From positions 24,296 to 88,295 of the forward strand of contig CBFGTV010000004.1 of NCBI GenBank assembly GCA_965652145.1: 64,000 bases of DNA, given 5' to 3'. The translations under genes and the position numbers were made by a program. This stretch comes from CBFGTV01 sp965652145. GTDB lineage: Bacteria > Bacillota > Clostridia > Peptostreptococcales > Natronincolaceae. Below the pieces are notes generated by a model, which was not told the origin of the DNA, searched no databases, and saw nothing but the letters and a program-made list of their open reading frames with translations. Each line of letters opens with the position of its first letter. Position 1 is the stretch's first letter. Shown one piece after another: positions 41,622-50,616 of the stretch.

Positions 41622-42278
41622 CTATTTCTGTTGTTCCAGATGATCAATTATTAACTGACAAACCTTGTCAATGGTTAGACCTGTAGTGTCTATTTCAATT
41701 GCATCAATAGCCTTTACTAGTGGGGAAGCAGTTCGTTCAGAGTCCATTTTATCCCGGTTGATAATCTGATTTTTTATTTCATCCAAAGCTACTTCAGCGT
41801 TTTTTCTTTTAAGCTCCATATATCTTCTAAGGGCCCGCTCGTGAACCGAAGCCGTTAAAAAAATCTTTAATGTGGCTTCAGGTAATACATAGGTGCCAAT
41901 ATCCCGGCCGTCCATGACAACATTATCCTGGGCGGCAATTTTTCTTTGCATGGCTACCAACTGTTCCCTCACCTCGGGAATTTGAGCCACATGAGAAACA
42001 TACTGGTTTACTCTGGCTTCCCTTACAGCTTCATTTACATTAATACCATTTAAAATAATGTTGCCTTCAATAAATAAAATTTCTGTGGTTTGGGCGATTT
42101 TAATAATTTCAGAAATCTCGTCGATGGGAATCCCCTTGTTTAGCACCTCCAAGGTAAGGGCTCGATACATGGCACCGGTATCTATGTATGTAAAGCCTAA
42201 GGTATTAGCTATTTTTTTCGCGATAGTGCTTTTCCCGGCACCGGCCGGGCCGTCAATGGCAATTTGTACAGCCTTCAT
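41622..42278 (-). CDS. cmk: Cytidylate kinase
   Basis: A 218-residue nucleoside monophosphate kinase phosphorylating CMP and dCMP. The P-loop is 'IDGPAGAGKSTIAKKIA', then 'YIDTGAMYRALTLEVL', 'VVMDGRDIGTYVLPEA' and the LID region 'NRDKMDSERTASPLV'. ATG 42278 lies 6 bases after AGGAGG. A TTG directly before it is less likely. A short CCACCAA/TTGGTGG dyad at 42305-42321 sits in the leader. Confidence 0.96.
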   Translation of the reverse strand: MKAVQIAIDGPAGAGKSTIAKKIANTLGFTYIDTGAMYRALTLEVLNKGIPIDEISEIIKIAQTTEILFIEGNIILNGINVNEAVREARVNQYVSHVAQIPEVREQLVAMQRKIAAQDNVVMDGRDIGTYVLPEATLKIFLTASVHERALRRYMELKRKNAEVALDEIKNQIINRDKMDSERTASPLVKAIDAIEIDTTGLTIDKVCQLIIDHLEQQK

Positions 42279-42514
42279 CAAATACCTCCTACGAACAATA
42301 ATAAACCACCAATTTTGGTGGCTTCAGTCTGATAAAAACCCATTTTCTTTGACATAACAGTACAGTCCATAGCTCCCTTTTAAAAGCTTTGGAAGACTAT
42401 TGTAAAAAACTGAAAATAAAGGTAACTTTAATCAGTCTGGTTATAAAATGTTTAAATTTTGTAATAAGAAATATTGCTATACAAATTATACCCTAGTTTA
42501 TCGATTTACTCAAG

Positions 42515-42955
42515 TCATAGAAGACGAATAAGAGCAATTGTTGTTAATTGATCTTGGATAATAGAATTTTGGTATAAATAGGCTTTCTTTATATTATTCC
42601 CACCCGAAAGGTTGAGGGAAATAGGCTCTTTACTATTTCCCCTGGCCTGAATCAGATCATGCTCTTTTACAGTGAGATTTACGGTCTCTTGGTCAGAAAG
42701 GGTTGCCACGGCTTGCCCGTTTAAATAAATGTCAATTCGGATATTGGGCTTTGAAGAAGCAAGGCCAATGGTGAGGGTATCGGTTTGACTGACGAGGTGT
42801 TGGAGATTAAAGGGCTCATCAGGGTTGGAGGAGGCAAGGCGCAGCTGATGATTGTAATAAATATAGCCATTGATTAGGATGACAGCCAAAAAAAGCACCA
42901 GTAATAATGCAATTAGTGTTTTTTCCAGCTTTTTAATTACAGTATGGGACATCAT
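42515..42955 (-). CDS. Membrane-anchored hypothetical protein
   Basis: A 146-residue protein with a basic N-terminus, one transmembrane helix at about 11-33, and a predicted extracellular beta-rich domain ('IRIDIYLNGQAVATLSDQE'). It could be an Ig-like or DUF-type exported domain; I do not recognise it. ATG 42955 has AGGAGCTGA upstream and lies 17 bases after the flavoprotein gene, so it is co-transcribed. A codon-by-codon second ATG follows immediately. Confidence 0.65.
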   Translation of the reverse strand: MMSHTVIKKLEKTLIALLLVLFLAVILINGYIYYNHQLRLASSNPDEPFNLQHLVSQTDTLTIGLASSKPNIRIDIYLNGQAVATLSDQETVNLTVKEHDLIQARGNSKEPISLNLSGGNNIKKAYLYQNSIIQDQLTTIALIRLL

Positions 42956-42972
42956 TAATCAGCTCCTAGCGG

Positions 42973-44205
42973 TTAAAGTAATCTTCCTGCCAAATAGCCT
43001 GTAGAAAAGGCAATTTGAAGGTTATATCCCCCTGTCAGGGCATCAACATCAATCATTTCGCCAGCGAAATACAGGCCCTTGATCAATTTTGATTCCATGG
43101 TTTTAGGGTTAATTTCCTTTACGTGAATGCCTCCGGCTGTAACGATGGCCTCCTTAATATCCCTAAGACCCTTCACCTTAAAGGGCGAATCCTTAAGTCC
43201 ATTTAGAAGGGTTTCTCTATTGGCCTTACTTAATTGATTAAGGGGCTGTTCACCGTTTAAACTGAGAATTTCAAGAAGCTTATCTGCAAAGCCCCGGGGC
43301 AGCAGCTCTGCAAGGTGGCTCTTTAACTGTTTGTTTCCTTTATTTTTTCCGGATTCTATTAAAAAATCCTCTAATTCATTCCTTGTAAGTTCCGGTAAGA
43401 AATCAATATGGATGGTAATGGGCTTTTCATCAAGGGCACGGTTAATATACGAGGAAAGCTGTAGTACTGCCGGGCCCGACAGACCAAAATGAGTAAAAAT
43501 CAGTGGACCAACCATTTCTATGGTTTTTTTCTTCTGAAGATTGACAAAAAGCCGAACCTCCTTCAGAGAAATACCCATTAAATCCCTTATCCAAGGCTCC
43601 TTTAATTCAATTGGTACCAGGGCGGCCCTGGGGGGTATAAGGGTGTGGCCTAGTCCTTGTGCCATTTTAAAACCATCTCCGCTGCTGCCTGTGGCAGGAT
43701 AAGACATTCCTCCGGTGGCTAAAATCACTGCATCTGCTTTTAAGGAGTTCCCTTCGGCCAGTTGAACACCTTTGATTTGTCCCCCCTCCACAATTAGCCT
43801 TGAAACAGGGGAGTGATATCGTATTTCAACATTCATCGCCTTTAATTGCCGGTGAAAAACGCTAATAATTTCCTGAGCCTGATTGCTTTCAGGAAAAACT
43901 CTGCCCCCTTCTTCTACCTTAAGGGCCACCCCCTGCTGCTTAAATAAATTCATAAGATGTACACTGTTAAAAATACTAAGGGCACTATATAAAAACCGGC
44001 TATTGCTGACAGTCTTTTGCAACAACATTTCCGAGCCATTTATATTGGTCAGATTACACCTGCCGCCACCAGTAATACTAAGCTTTTTACCCAGTTGATT
44101 ATTTTTCTCCATTAAAATGACCTTATTTCCAGATTCCGCAGCAGAAAGGGCTGCCATTAAACCGGCAGCGCCACCTCCTACGATGATAACATTATTATTG
44201 CCCAT
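42973..44205 (-). CDS. HI0933/BaiN-family flavoprotein
   Basis: A 410-residue NAD(P)/FAD-dependent oxidoreductase. The N-terminal Rossmann motif is 'VIIVGGGAAGLMAAL', followed by 'GKKLSITGGGRCNLTN', a strong family marker, and the C-terminal 'GLYFAGEMIDVDALTGGYNLQ'. BaiN acts on bile acid intermediates in some Clostridia, but this large family is mostly uncharacterised. ATG 44205 follows AGAGGTTGAT and overlaps the phosphatase gene by 11 bases. Confidence 0.9.
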   Translation of the reverse strand: MGNNNVIIVGGGAAGLMAALSAAESGNKVILMEKNNQLGKKLSITGGGRCNLTNINGSEMLLQKTVSNSRFLYSALSIFNSVHLMNLFKQQGVALKVEEGGRVFPESNQAQEIISVFHRQLKAMNVEIRYHSPVSRLIVEGGQIKGVQLAEGNSLKADAVILATGGMSYPATGSSGDGFKMAQGLGHTLIPPRAALVPIELKEPWIRDLMGISLKEVRLFVNLQKKKTIEMVGPLIFTHFGLSGPAVLQLSSYINRALDEKPITIHIDFLPELTRNELEDFLIESGKNKGNKQLKSHLAELLPRGFADKLLEILSLNGEQPLNQLSKANRETLLNGLKDSPFKVKGLRDIKEAIVTAGGIHVKEINPKTMESKLIKGLYFAGEMIDVDALTGGYNLQIAFSTGYLAGRLL

Positions 44206-44827
44206 TTTTATCAACCTCTAATCTTATCCTATAGGTTATTTCATTATATTTTATCAATACAGGGCCCCTTTCTTTAAATTCAATTACGTTCAAGGCACAA
44301 TTATCCTGTTTGAGCTTATAAAATTGAGAGAGATTCATCTCTAAAAAAGCCATCAGGTATAGCTTTATAATGGTACCATGGCTAACGATTAAAAGCGTAT
44401 CTAATTTAGAATTTTCAATAAGTGTGTTTATATAGTGAAAAATTCTTTGCTGGGCCGCCCTAAGCTCTTCTCCATCAGGAATATTTGCCATATGGGGCTG
44501 TTGGTGCCAGGAATCCAATTGACGGGGATATTTTTCTTTAATTTCCTTTAGGGTTAAGCCTTCCCATTTTCCAAAGCCTAATTCCATCAGCTCATCGGTA
44601 TAATAAATGGGAATTTTCAGCGTTTTACTGATGATTTCACCTGTCAAGGCCGCTCGTTTAAGGCTGCTGCAGTAAATTTCCTGAATTCCTTCTGTTTTTA
44701 AGGCCTTGGCCAATTCTTGAGCCTGCATTAGCCCCCTGGGTGTTAATTCAGAATCACTTCTCCCCTGGGTTCTTCCCTCTCGATTCCAATTGGTTTCGCC
44801 ATGGCGTACCAGATATATCTTTTTCAT
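44195..44827 (-). CDS. Histidine phosphatase family protein, CobC-like
   Basis: A 210-residue 2H phosphatase with 'YLVRHGETNWNREGRTQG' at the N-terminus, 'CSSLKRAALTGEII', 'MELGFGKWEGL' and 'LIVSHGTIIKLYL'. It is a paralogue of the 4825-5427 protein. The C-terminal part differs from cofactor-dependent phosphoglycerate mutases, so a phosphatase role is more likely. It heads a unit with the flavoprotein, membrane protein and cmk. Confidence 0.88.
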   Translation of the reverse strand: MKKIYLVRHGETNWNREGRTQGRSDSELTPRGLMQAQELAKALKTEGIQEIYCSSLKRAALTGEIISKTLKIPIYYTDELMELGFGKWEGLTLKEIKEKYPRQLDSWHQQPHMANIPDGEELRAAQQRIFHYINTLIENSKLDTLLIVSHGTIIKLYLMAFLEMNLSQFYKLKQDNCALNVIEFKERGPVLIKYNEITYRIRLEVDKNGQ

Positions 44828-45208
44828 TCAAGCTCATCCCCTGATTTTTTATAATCTTTTAAAAAGCTTTTAACTTTATGATAATTAAAGAGAACCTTTC
44901 GTCTATCAACTTTAACAAACCGTTCTTTAAACCCTCCAAAGAAAGACCTTGCTTTAGTATTTTTCAATCAAAGAAAAATTATTGCGTATTAAAGTATATT
45001 AACAAATGAAGCGACCCACTCCTGGGTCGCTTGATCATAAAACCCTATTTTTCTGTTGTTGATTAAAACAGCCGCCTAACGCTATTGAAAAGGTCTCTGC
45101 CGGCCCTTTCCCATGCCTAAAACCCAGTAGTCTTTTAGAGGGCTGACAATTTTTATTTGCCAACAACCCCAAGGCTTGGTGTTGTTATGATGAGAAGAAG
45201 CAAGCTAA
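44828..45208. other. Gene-free region after the RpiR gene
   Basis: 381 bases without a supported gene. It contains an 11-position dyad with one mismatch (45162-45172 with 45176-45186), a strong hairpin at 45009-45032, and AT-rich sequence before the 44827 start. The dyad and hairpin can end the minus-strand kor/RpiR transcript. Confidence 0.5.
45009..45032 (-). terminator. Hairpin terminator of the kor-RpiR operon
   Basis: A perfect 10-bp stem (45009-45018 with 45023-45032) with a 4-base loop; CATTTGTT follows on the minus strand. Confidence 0.6.
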
Positions 45209-46081
45209 TTACGATTGATTTTTATTGTCGTAGACATTATATTTATACCAGATATTTTCTAATTTTTTGAAGAAGCCTCTGATTTCATCCTTTTCCCGCA
45301 TACCTACGGCAATAATCAAAGCATTGATCAGGCTTAAGGGAGCCACCAGGGAATCAACAAAGGAAACCATGTTGCTCTTAGCCGTTAGACAATAGTCAGA
45401 AAGACCGGCGATAGGTGAAAGCAAGCTATCGGTTATGCTAATGATGGGAACCCCTTCTTCCCGGGCATATTTAATTACTTCAATGGTTCTATTGGAATAT
45501 CGTGGATAGCTGATACCAATTACCAAATCATTTTTTGAAATTCTGAGTATTTGTTCAAAAATATCACTAATACCATAGCTAACCACCTTGACATTGTCTA
45601 AAATCAGATTAAGATAAAAGCCGAAATATTCTGCCAGGGCAGTGGAGCTTCTGAGTCCAATTATATAAATTTTATCAGCTTTAAAAATCTGATCTACAAC
45701 GGACTGAAATAACTCATGGTCTATGTTCTCCAGGGTGGAACGAATATTTTCCATGTCAGACTTCAATACCTTTTTAAGGATCGCTCCCTCGTTGGAATAT
45801 TCGTTGGCCATTTCTACCCGTTGTACGGTTGTGAGCTTCGTTTTGATGATTTCCTGCAGGGCTTTTTGCAGCTCAGGATAGCCTTCGAAGCCCAGGGCAT
45901 TGGCAAAACGAACCACCGTTGACTCACTGACTCCCACCATGATTCCCAGCTTTGAGGCAGTCATAAAGGCTGCCTTGTCATAATTGTCGATAATAAACTG
46001 GGCGATCAGCTTTTGACCTTTACTTAGCTTTGAAAAGCTCTTTTGAATTTGTACAATTAGATCCTTCTTCTCGTCAATCAT
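45209..46081 (-). CDS. MurR/RpiR-family regulator
   Basis: A 290-residue regulator. The N-terminal RpiR helix-turn-helix is 'TASKLGIMVGVSESTVVRFA' (about 40-60), and the C-terminal SIS sugar-phosphate domain has 'IYIIGLRSSTALAEYF' and 'VIGISYPRYSNRTIEVI'. Members sense sugar phosphates such as MurNAc-6P. It lies only 10 bases after korC and is probably co-transcribed with the kor genes, an unexpected partner. ATG 46081 is preferred over ATG 46090, which abuts the AGG site. Confidence 0.88.
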   Translation of the reverse strand: MIDEKKDLIVQIQKSFSKLSKGQKLIAQFIIDNYDKAAFMTASKLGIMVGVSESTVVRFANALGFEGYPELQKALQEIIKTKLTTVQRVEMANEYSNEGAILKKVLKSDMENIRSTLENIDHELFQSVVDQIFKADKIYIIGLRSSTALAEYFGFYLNLILDNVKVVSYGISDIFEQILRISKNDLVIGISYPRYSNRTIEVIKYAREEGVPIISITDSLLSPIAGLSDYCLTAKSNMVSFVDSLVAPLSLINALIIAVGMREKDEIRGFFKKLENIWYKYNVYDNKNQS

Positions 46082-46091
46082 ATACACCATC

Positions 46092-46649
46092 CTAATAACT
46101 TAATGATTTCTTTTTCATTGCTTGTTCATACCCTGCCTGTAGTGCTTTTTTATTTAATTCCTCTGTTCCCCTGGGTACTCGGTTTAAAACGGCCGATTCC
46201 AAAGATTCTTTTGTGACAACCTGAGTCAGCTCCTGAATTACACCAAGGGCAACAATATTGGCCACCATGCTCTTACCGATTTCTTCTGCGGCCGTGGCCA
46301 GGATTGGTACCTGGATGACCTGATAGGGGGTTTCTTCTTCCTCGGGAACGACTACATGGGAATCTGCCAACAAAATTCCATCCTCCCTTATGCTGTGGAT
46401 ATATTTTCGATAGGCAATATCCGTAAGGGTTAAAAGCAGGGTTGGTTTTTCAACCTTTGGATATAAAATTTCCTGCTGGCTGATGATTACTTCCGATTTA
46501 CTGGCTCCTCCTCTGGCCTCGGGGCCATAGGATTGAGATTGAATTGCGTTGTTACCATCTAGTATGGCAGCTTCGGCTAATATGATTCCACCAAGAATTA
46601 ACCCCTGACCTCCAGAGCCGCTTAAACGTATTTCATGCTGGTTTATCAT
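46092..46649 (-). CDS. korC: 2-oxoacid:ferredoxin oxidoreductase, gamma subunit
   Basis: A 185-residue gamma subunit: 'LSGSGGQGLILGGIILAEAA' at residues 9-28 and 'QSYGPEARGGASKSEVIIS' are the family markers. With the alpha and beta subunits and the ferredoxin-like delta it oxidises a 2-oxoacid, probably 2-oxoglutarate, to acyl-CoA and CO2 with reduced ferredoxin. ATG 46649 has GGAGAGAT upstream and the gene starts 1 base after korB. Substrate is inferred from subunit organisation and not from a decisive residue. Confidence 0.9.
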   Translation of the reverse strand: MINQHEIRLSGSGGQGLILGGIILAEAAILDGNNAIQSQSYGPEARGGASKSEVIISQQEILYPKVEKPTLLLTLTDIAYRKYIHSIREDGILLADSHVVVPEEEETPYQVIQVPILATAAEEIGKSMVANIVALGVIQELTQVVTKESLESAVLNRVPRGTEELNKKALQAGYEQAMKKKSLSY

Positions 46650-46650
46650 A

Positions 46651-47472
46651 TTATCTCTCCTTTTTAAATCGATTTATAATCTTTAAATATTCCTCAGTGT
46701 ATTCCGGCTCCTGGATATTTTTGAATTCTCCAATGATAATTTTTCCTTCTTTTTCTTCAGGAGATAGCTTTGCAGCTGCCTTTACATCAATGGACTGTTC
46801 CTTTAAGTCATTCATCATATCTACAGCCGAGCCCTTTCGATTTTTTCTACCGTAATACGTCGGGCAAATACTGACCGCATCAACCAATGAGAAGCCCTTA
46901 TTGGACAGTGCCCTTTCAATCAGTTTAATTAAGGGAGCAGTATGATAAACCGTTCCTCGGGCCACATAGGTAGCCCCTGCCCCATCCACCAGCTTGCAAA
47001 TGTCAAAGACCTTGTCGATGTTGCCAAAGGGAGCAGTGGTACCGTATTGTGCCGTAGGGGTGGTGGGAGAATATTGACCTCCGGTCATCCCATAGATATT
47101 ATTATTAAATACAATGGTTGTAATGTCAATATTTCTTCTGGCAGTGTGGATCAAATGATTTCCTCCTATGGCAGAGCAATCACCGTCCCCAGTCACAACA
47201 ATGACCTTTAGTTCAGGATTAGCCAGCTTTACACCGGTGGCAAAGGCCAAGGCTCTACCATGGGTGGTATGAAGGGTGTTAAAATCCATATAGCCGGGGG
47301 CCCGGGAGGAGCAGCCAATTCCCGATACAATACAGACCTTTTTTTTATCATACCCTAGGTTTTCAATTGCTTGGGCCAGGGCCCTCATTACAATACCATG
47401 ACCACATCCCGGACACCAGATATGGGGTAGTCGATCCATTCTAAAGTTATTTTGTATTAATTCGCTACTCAT
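46651..47472 (-). CDS. korB: 2-oxoacid:ferredoxin oxidoreductase, beta subunit
   Basis: A 273-residue TPP-binding subunit. 'WCPGCGHGIVMRALAQAIE' is at the N-terminus, 'GIGCSSRAPGYMDFNTLHT' follows, and the TPP motif is 'GDGDCSAIGGNHLIHTARR' with 'NNNIYGMTGGQYSPTT'. The extra cluster-binding domain of pyruvate oxidoreductases is absent. Its ATG overlaps the end of korA by 4 bases, so translation is coupled. Confidence 0.94.
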   Translation of the reverse strand: MSSELIQNNFRMDRLPHIWCPGCGHGIVMRALAQAIENLGYDKKKVCIVSGIGCSSRAPGYMDFNTLHTTHGRALAFATGVKLANPELKVIVVTGDGDCSAIGGNHLIHTARRNIDITTIVFNNNIYGMTGGQYSPTTPTAQYGTTAPFGNIDKVFDICKLVDGAGATYVARGTVYHTAPLIKLIERALSNKGFSLVDAVSICPTYYGRKNRKGSAVDMMNDLKEQSIDVKAAAKLSPEEKEGKIIIGEFKNIQEPEYTEEYLKIINRFKKER

Positions 47473-48614
47473 CCTAACGATACCTCCCTGATTTTCGATA
47501 ATATTTCCCTGGGAGACATGGCTTCTCCATTGACCTTACCAAGGGGAAAGACCTGGGCCCTTCCGGCAGCAATCCGCTCAACCTCTTGGGCATATTGGCC
47601 TAAATTTAATTCAGGGACAATAATTCTGTCTGTCTTTTCAATCAAGGTGCGTATTATCTTTTCAGGGGAAGGCCAAAGGGTGATAGCTTTAAATAACCCA
47701 ACCTTGATCCCTTCAGATCGGGCCTGGATGACTGCACTTTTTGCAGAACGATAGGTTCCTCCGTAGGCCAATACAAAGAACGCTGCATCCTCCATATAGT
47801 CTATTTCATAGCGAAGAATGTCTTCAACATTATCACTGATTTTGTTCATGATACGTCTAAGTAATTGATCGGCAATTTTAGGATCATTAGATGGAAAACC
47901 AAATTCATCATGCATGAGGCCCGTCACATGGAAGTGAAAGCCTTCACCAAAGGCTGCCATAGGGGCCACAAGCTCACCCTCCCTTACTCGGTAGGCCATA
48001 TAATCAGTATCTGTAATAGACGGCTTAATTCTATCGAATATTTCAATTTCATCTTCTGTCGGAATCTCAATTTTTTCCCGCATATGTCCTACGATTTCAT
48101 CAAGCATTAAAAATACCGGGGTACGATATTTTTCGGAAAAATTAAAGGCTGTAATGGTTAAGTCAAAGGTTTCTCGAACGGAGGTGGGAGAAAGGGCAAT
48201 AACTGGATGATCCCCATGGGTTCCCCATTTTGCCTGCATAATATCTCCCTGGGAAGGTGCTGTAGGTAAGCCGGTACTGGGACCTGCCCGTTGAACATCC
48301 ACCACTACACAGGGTACCTCTGCCAAGGCAGCGTAACCAATGTTTTCCTGCTTTAAGGAGAAGCCGGGTCCACTGGTGGCGGTCATGGATTTTAATCCAG
48401 CCAGGGAACTTCCGATGATTGCAGCCATTCCGGCAATTTCATCTTCCATTTGAATAAATTTTCCCCCTATGACAGGCAGTTTTTGGGCGCATAGCTCGGC
48501 GATTTCAGTTGAAGGGGTTATTGGATAGCCAGCGTAAAATTTTAGGCCTGCCGCAATGGCTCCCTCTACACAGGCTTCATTTCCCTGCATTAATTTCACT
48601 ACTCTTTTATTCAT
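47469..48614 (-). CDS. korA: 2-oxoacid:ferredoxin oxidoreductase, alpha subunit
   Basis: A 381-residue alpha subunit: 'MQGNEACVEGAIAAGLKFYAGYPITPSTEI' is the substrate end (given here in two parts: the first ten residues hold 'GNEACVEGA'), then 'TATSGPGFSLKQENIGYA' and 'VVDVQRAGPSTGLPT'. It binds the CoA/TPP domain partner KorB. ATG 48614 has TTGGAGGGT upstream; extension to 48662 would lie inside the ferredoxin gene. It overlaps that gene by 8 bases. Confidence 0.94.
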   Translation of the reverse strand: MNKRVVKLMQGNEACVEGAIAAGLKFYAGYPITPSTEIAELCAQKLPVIGGKFIQMEDEIAGMAAIIGSSLAGLKSMTATSGPGFSLKQENIGYAALAEVPCVVVDVQRAGPSTGLPTAPSQGDIMQAKWGTHGDHPVIALSPTSVRETFDLTITAFNFSEKYRTPVFLMLDEIVGHMREKIEIPTEDEIEIFDRIKPSITDTDYMAYRVREGELVAPMAAFGEGFHFHVTGLMHDEFGFPSNDPKIADQLLRRIMNKISDNVEDILRYEIDYMEDAAFFVLAYGGTYRSAKSAVIQARSEGIKVGLFKAITLWPSPEKIIRTLIEKTDRIIVPELNLGQYAQEVERIAAGRAQVFPLGKVNGEAMSPREILSKIREVSLG

Positions 48615-48822
48615 CTTTCTTACCCTCCAAGTAAATTGCATAGTCTGGACAGCGCAGCTCACAAAGTCCGCATTTGATACACTGCTCGATATTTACAATG
48701 GCAACCTTCTCATTCTTTAGCATTAATACCTGCTTGGGGCAAAATGCAACGCAGATGCCACAGCCCTTACACCATTCCTCCTTCAGTCTTAAGGTCTTTT
48801 CAGCCTTTTTGATGCCCAACAT
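48607..48822 (-). CDS. korD: Ferredoxin-like delta subunit of the 2-oxoacid oxidoreductase
   Basis: A 71-residue 2[4Fe-4S] ferredoxin with 'CKGCGICVAFCP' and 'CIKCGLCELRCP', each a full CxxCxxCxxxCP. It carries electrons from KorAB. ATG 48822 is chosen because AAGGGGG is 6 bases ahead; ATG 48828 touches the site. It is the first gene of the operon and follows the promoter at 48866-48894. Confidence 0.93.
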   Translation of the reverse strand: MLGIKKAEKTLRLKEEWCKGCGICVAFCPKQVLMLKNEKVAIVNIEQCIKCGLCELRCPDYAIYLEGKKDE

Positions 48823-48865
48823 TAACATCCCCCTTCAGAAGTTAGTATGATATCTCCTTAACAAA

Positions 48866-48894
48866 ATCATAACAGATTTGGAGAAGTTATGCAA
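48866..48894 (-). promoter_or_regulatory. kor operon promoter
   Basis: On the minus strand: TTGCAT (48894-48889), 17-base spacer, TATGAT (48871-48866). Confidence 0.65.
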
Positions 48895-48996
48895 TTTTTA
48901 TTTCATAATTCTGAATATATTTTTAAATTTTGCAAGATCACCTTCAATTATTTTCAAATTTCATAGAATCCCCCACAATATTATCGCTGAAATGAG

Positions 48997-49761
48997 TTAA
49001 GGGTTGATTGTCCAAGTTTGCAGCTCTTGAAAGGCCTTATAATTGGTCAAGTCAAAATGTATGGGTGTAATTGAGACATATTTGGCCTCAATGGCGGCAA
49101 TATCACTGGTTTTACATTGTTCCAGCTCTAAGGGTGTACCTGAAATCCAATAATGGGTATCTCCTGCGGGGTTCCTTTCCTCTGTAAAGACATTATCATA
49201 CCTTCTTATGCCCAGGGTGGTCATTTTTACACCTCTAATTGACTCCCTTCGACAGGTTGGATAATTTATATTAAAGATTCTGGGGCAGGAACCGCTGATT
49301 TGAAGTATACTGCTTGAAATCCTGCAGATAAAATCAGCTGCATCATCAAAGGTATTAATTTTTGTCGAAGCCATCGAAACCGCTATGGCAGGAATGCCTA
49401 ATATTGCCGCCTCTACCGCTGCTGAAACAGTACCGGAATAGATTACATCGGTACCCAAATTAGGTCCATTATTAATACCTGAAATAACCAGATCTGGTTT
49501 TCGGTCCTTTAGTATTACATCAACTCCCAGTTTAACACAGTCAGCAGGGGTTCCATCGATCTCGTAGGCCTCAAGGGCAGTATGATGGAAGTTTACCGGC
49601 TTTATCTTCAGAGGCTTATGGAGGGTAATGGAATGACCCTTGGCACTTTGCTCCTGACTGGGAGCTGCCACAATGACCTGACCTGCCTCCTGTAATTTTA
49701 TTGCCAGACGCTGTATTCCCTCTGCAAAAATTCCGTCATCATTGGTAACTAATATCCGCAT
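48997..49761 (-). CDS. surE: 5'-nucleotidase SurE
   Basis: A 254-residue metal-dependent phosphatase. The N-terminal 'VTNDDGIFAEGI' gives the two metal-binding Asp residues, and 'VISGINNGPNLGTDVIYSGTV' the Asn and the substrate loop. It removes phosphate from nucleoside monophosphates. ATG 49761 has AAAGGAGT upstream. It stands alone and is divergent from the 49852 gene. Confidence 0.95.
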   Translation of the reverse strand: MRILVTNDDGIFAEGIQRLAIKLQEAGQVIVAAPSQEQSAKGHSITLHKPLKIKPVNFHHTALEAYEIDGTPADCVKLGVDVILKDRKPDLVISGINNGPNLGTDVIYSGTVSAAVEAAILGIPAIAVSMASTKINTFDDAADFICRISSSILQISGSCPRIFNINYPTCRRESIRGVKMTTLGIRRYDNVFTEERNPAGDTHYWISGTPLELEQCKTSDIAAIEAKYVSITPIHFDLTNYKAFQELQTWTINP

Positions 49762-49851
49762 TTTTTTTACTCCTTTCCTAAACTAATTCATAGAAGCGCT
49801 AAGTAAGGTCAATAATATGTGTTAGTAAAATGATTATAATGGGGTGATAAT

Positions 49852-50493
49852 TTGATTCAAATAGATGATGCAGGAAGCGGCAGTCTTCTGGGAGGCACCA
49901 TTATCGGTGCCTATCGGGTTGAAACTGATGAATATTATTATGATGTGATTCCCCTTCGGTTTTATCAGGGAGAGCCCTTTCAAAAAAAGGAGTACATCAA
50001 TTATGTAGTTGAAATTGTAAAAAAACTCTTTGATCAGCTGAGGGTGACCAAGGATGAAAAAATAGAGGTTTGCAGGGGCTATATGTTTGAGGCCCTTAAT
50101 AAATGGCTTAAGGAAGAGCAGTATCATTTTATCAATACAAAAATTGGTGATCCCCTTCAATCGGCCATTGAAAAGAGCTTTGATGACTATGCCATCGGAC
50201 TGGGACTCCCTAAGGAATTTATTTCCTATACCAAATATCCCTTCCACTTTCACCGTATTTTAAAATGGGTCTATGCTGACTATCAACAGCGAAGCTGTCT
50301 TTGCAAAACCGGTTGGAAAAGCTGGAAAAAGTATAATGACCTACCCATTACCATAGGTGAAGAACATATTAAAAATAAAGATTGGATTTGTTTAAAATGC
50401 AATCAGCCAATTCCACGCCACAGTAAGGCAGCTGTTAAAAGCTATGTAACAAATCGGGTTTATAAAATTTATGTTCACCCTTATTGTACATAA
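49852..50493 (+). CDS. Conserved protein of unknown function with C-terminal Cys cluster
   Basis: A 213-residue soluble protein. It opens with 'MIQIDDAGSGSLLGGTIIG', and 'YYYDVIPLRFY' follows; this pattern is familiar from Clostridia without a known role. The C-terminal part has 'CLCKTGWKSWKK', 'WICLKCNQPIP' and 'YVHPYCT', which could form a zinc site. TTG 49852 follows GGGGTGAT. It is divergent from surE with a 90-base gap. No domain with known activity is recognisable. Confidence 0.75.
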   Translation: MIQIDDAGSGSLLGGTIIGAYRVETDEYYYDVIPLRFYQGEPFQKKEYINYVVEIVKKLFDQLRVTKDEKIEVCRGYMFEALNKWLKEEQYHFINTKIGDPLQSAIEKSFDDYAIGLGLPKEFISYTKYPFHFHRILKWVYADYQQRSCLCKTGWKSWKKYNDLPITIGEEHIKNKDWICLKCNQPIPRHSKAAVKSYVTNRVYKIYVHPYCT

Positions 50494-50528
50494 TAAACAT
50501 AGCAGCTAAGGAATGAATTTCCTTTTAG

Positions 50529-50602
50529 AAAGCCCCTAATTCTTCCGGTTTTAGGCAGTCAGTTCGCTACTCCTATGCGAAACTTCCGGATTTAGGGGCT
50601 TT
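50529..50602. other. Structured hairpin between converging genes
   Basis: An 11-bp outer stem (50529-50539 with 50592-50602) encloses two copies of TTCCGG and an inner 5-bp stem. There is no poly-T tail. It may serve as a weak bidirectional terminator for the 49852 gene and oadA. Confidence 0.5.
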
Positions 50603-50616
50603 GGATAGGTTATATT

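Noticed and set aside
45064..45110. Short minus-strand peptide frame after the RpiR gene
   Set aside because: Only nine codons and no ribosome site; the stretch is better explained as 3' untranslated sequence.
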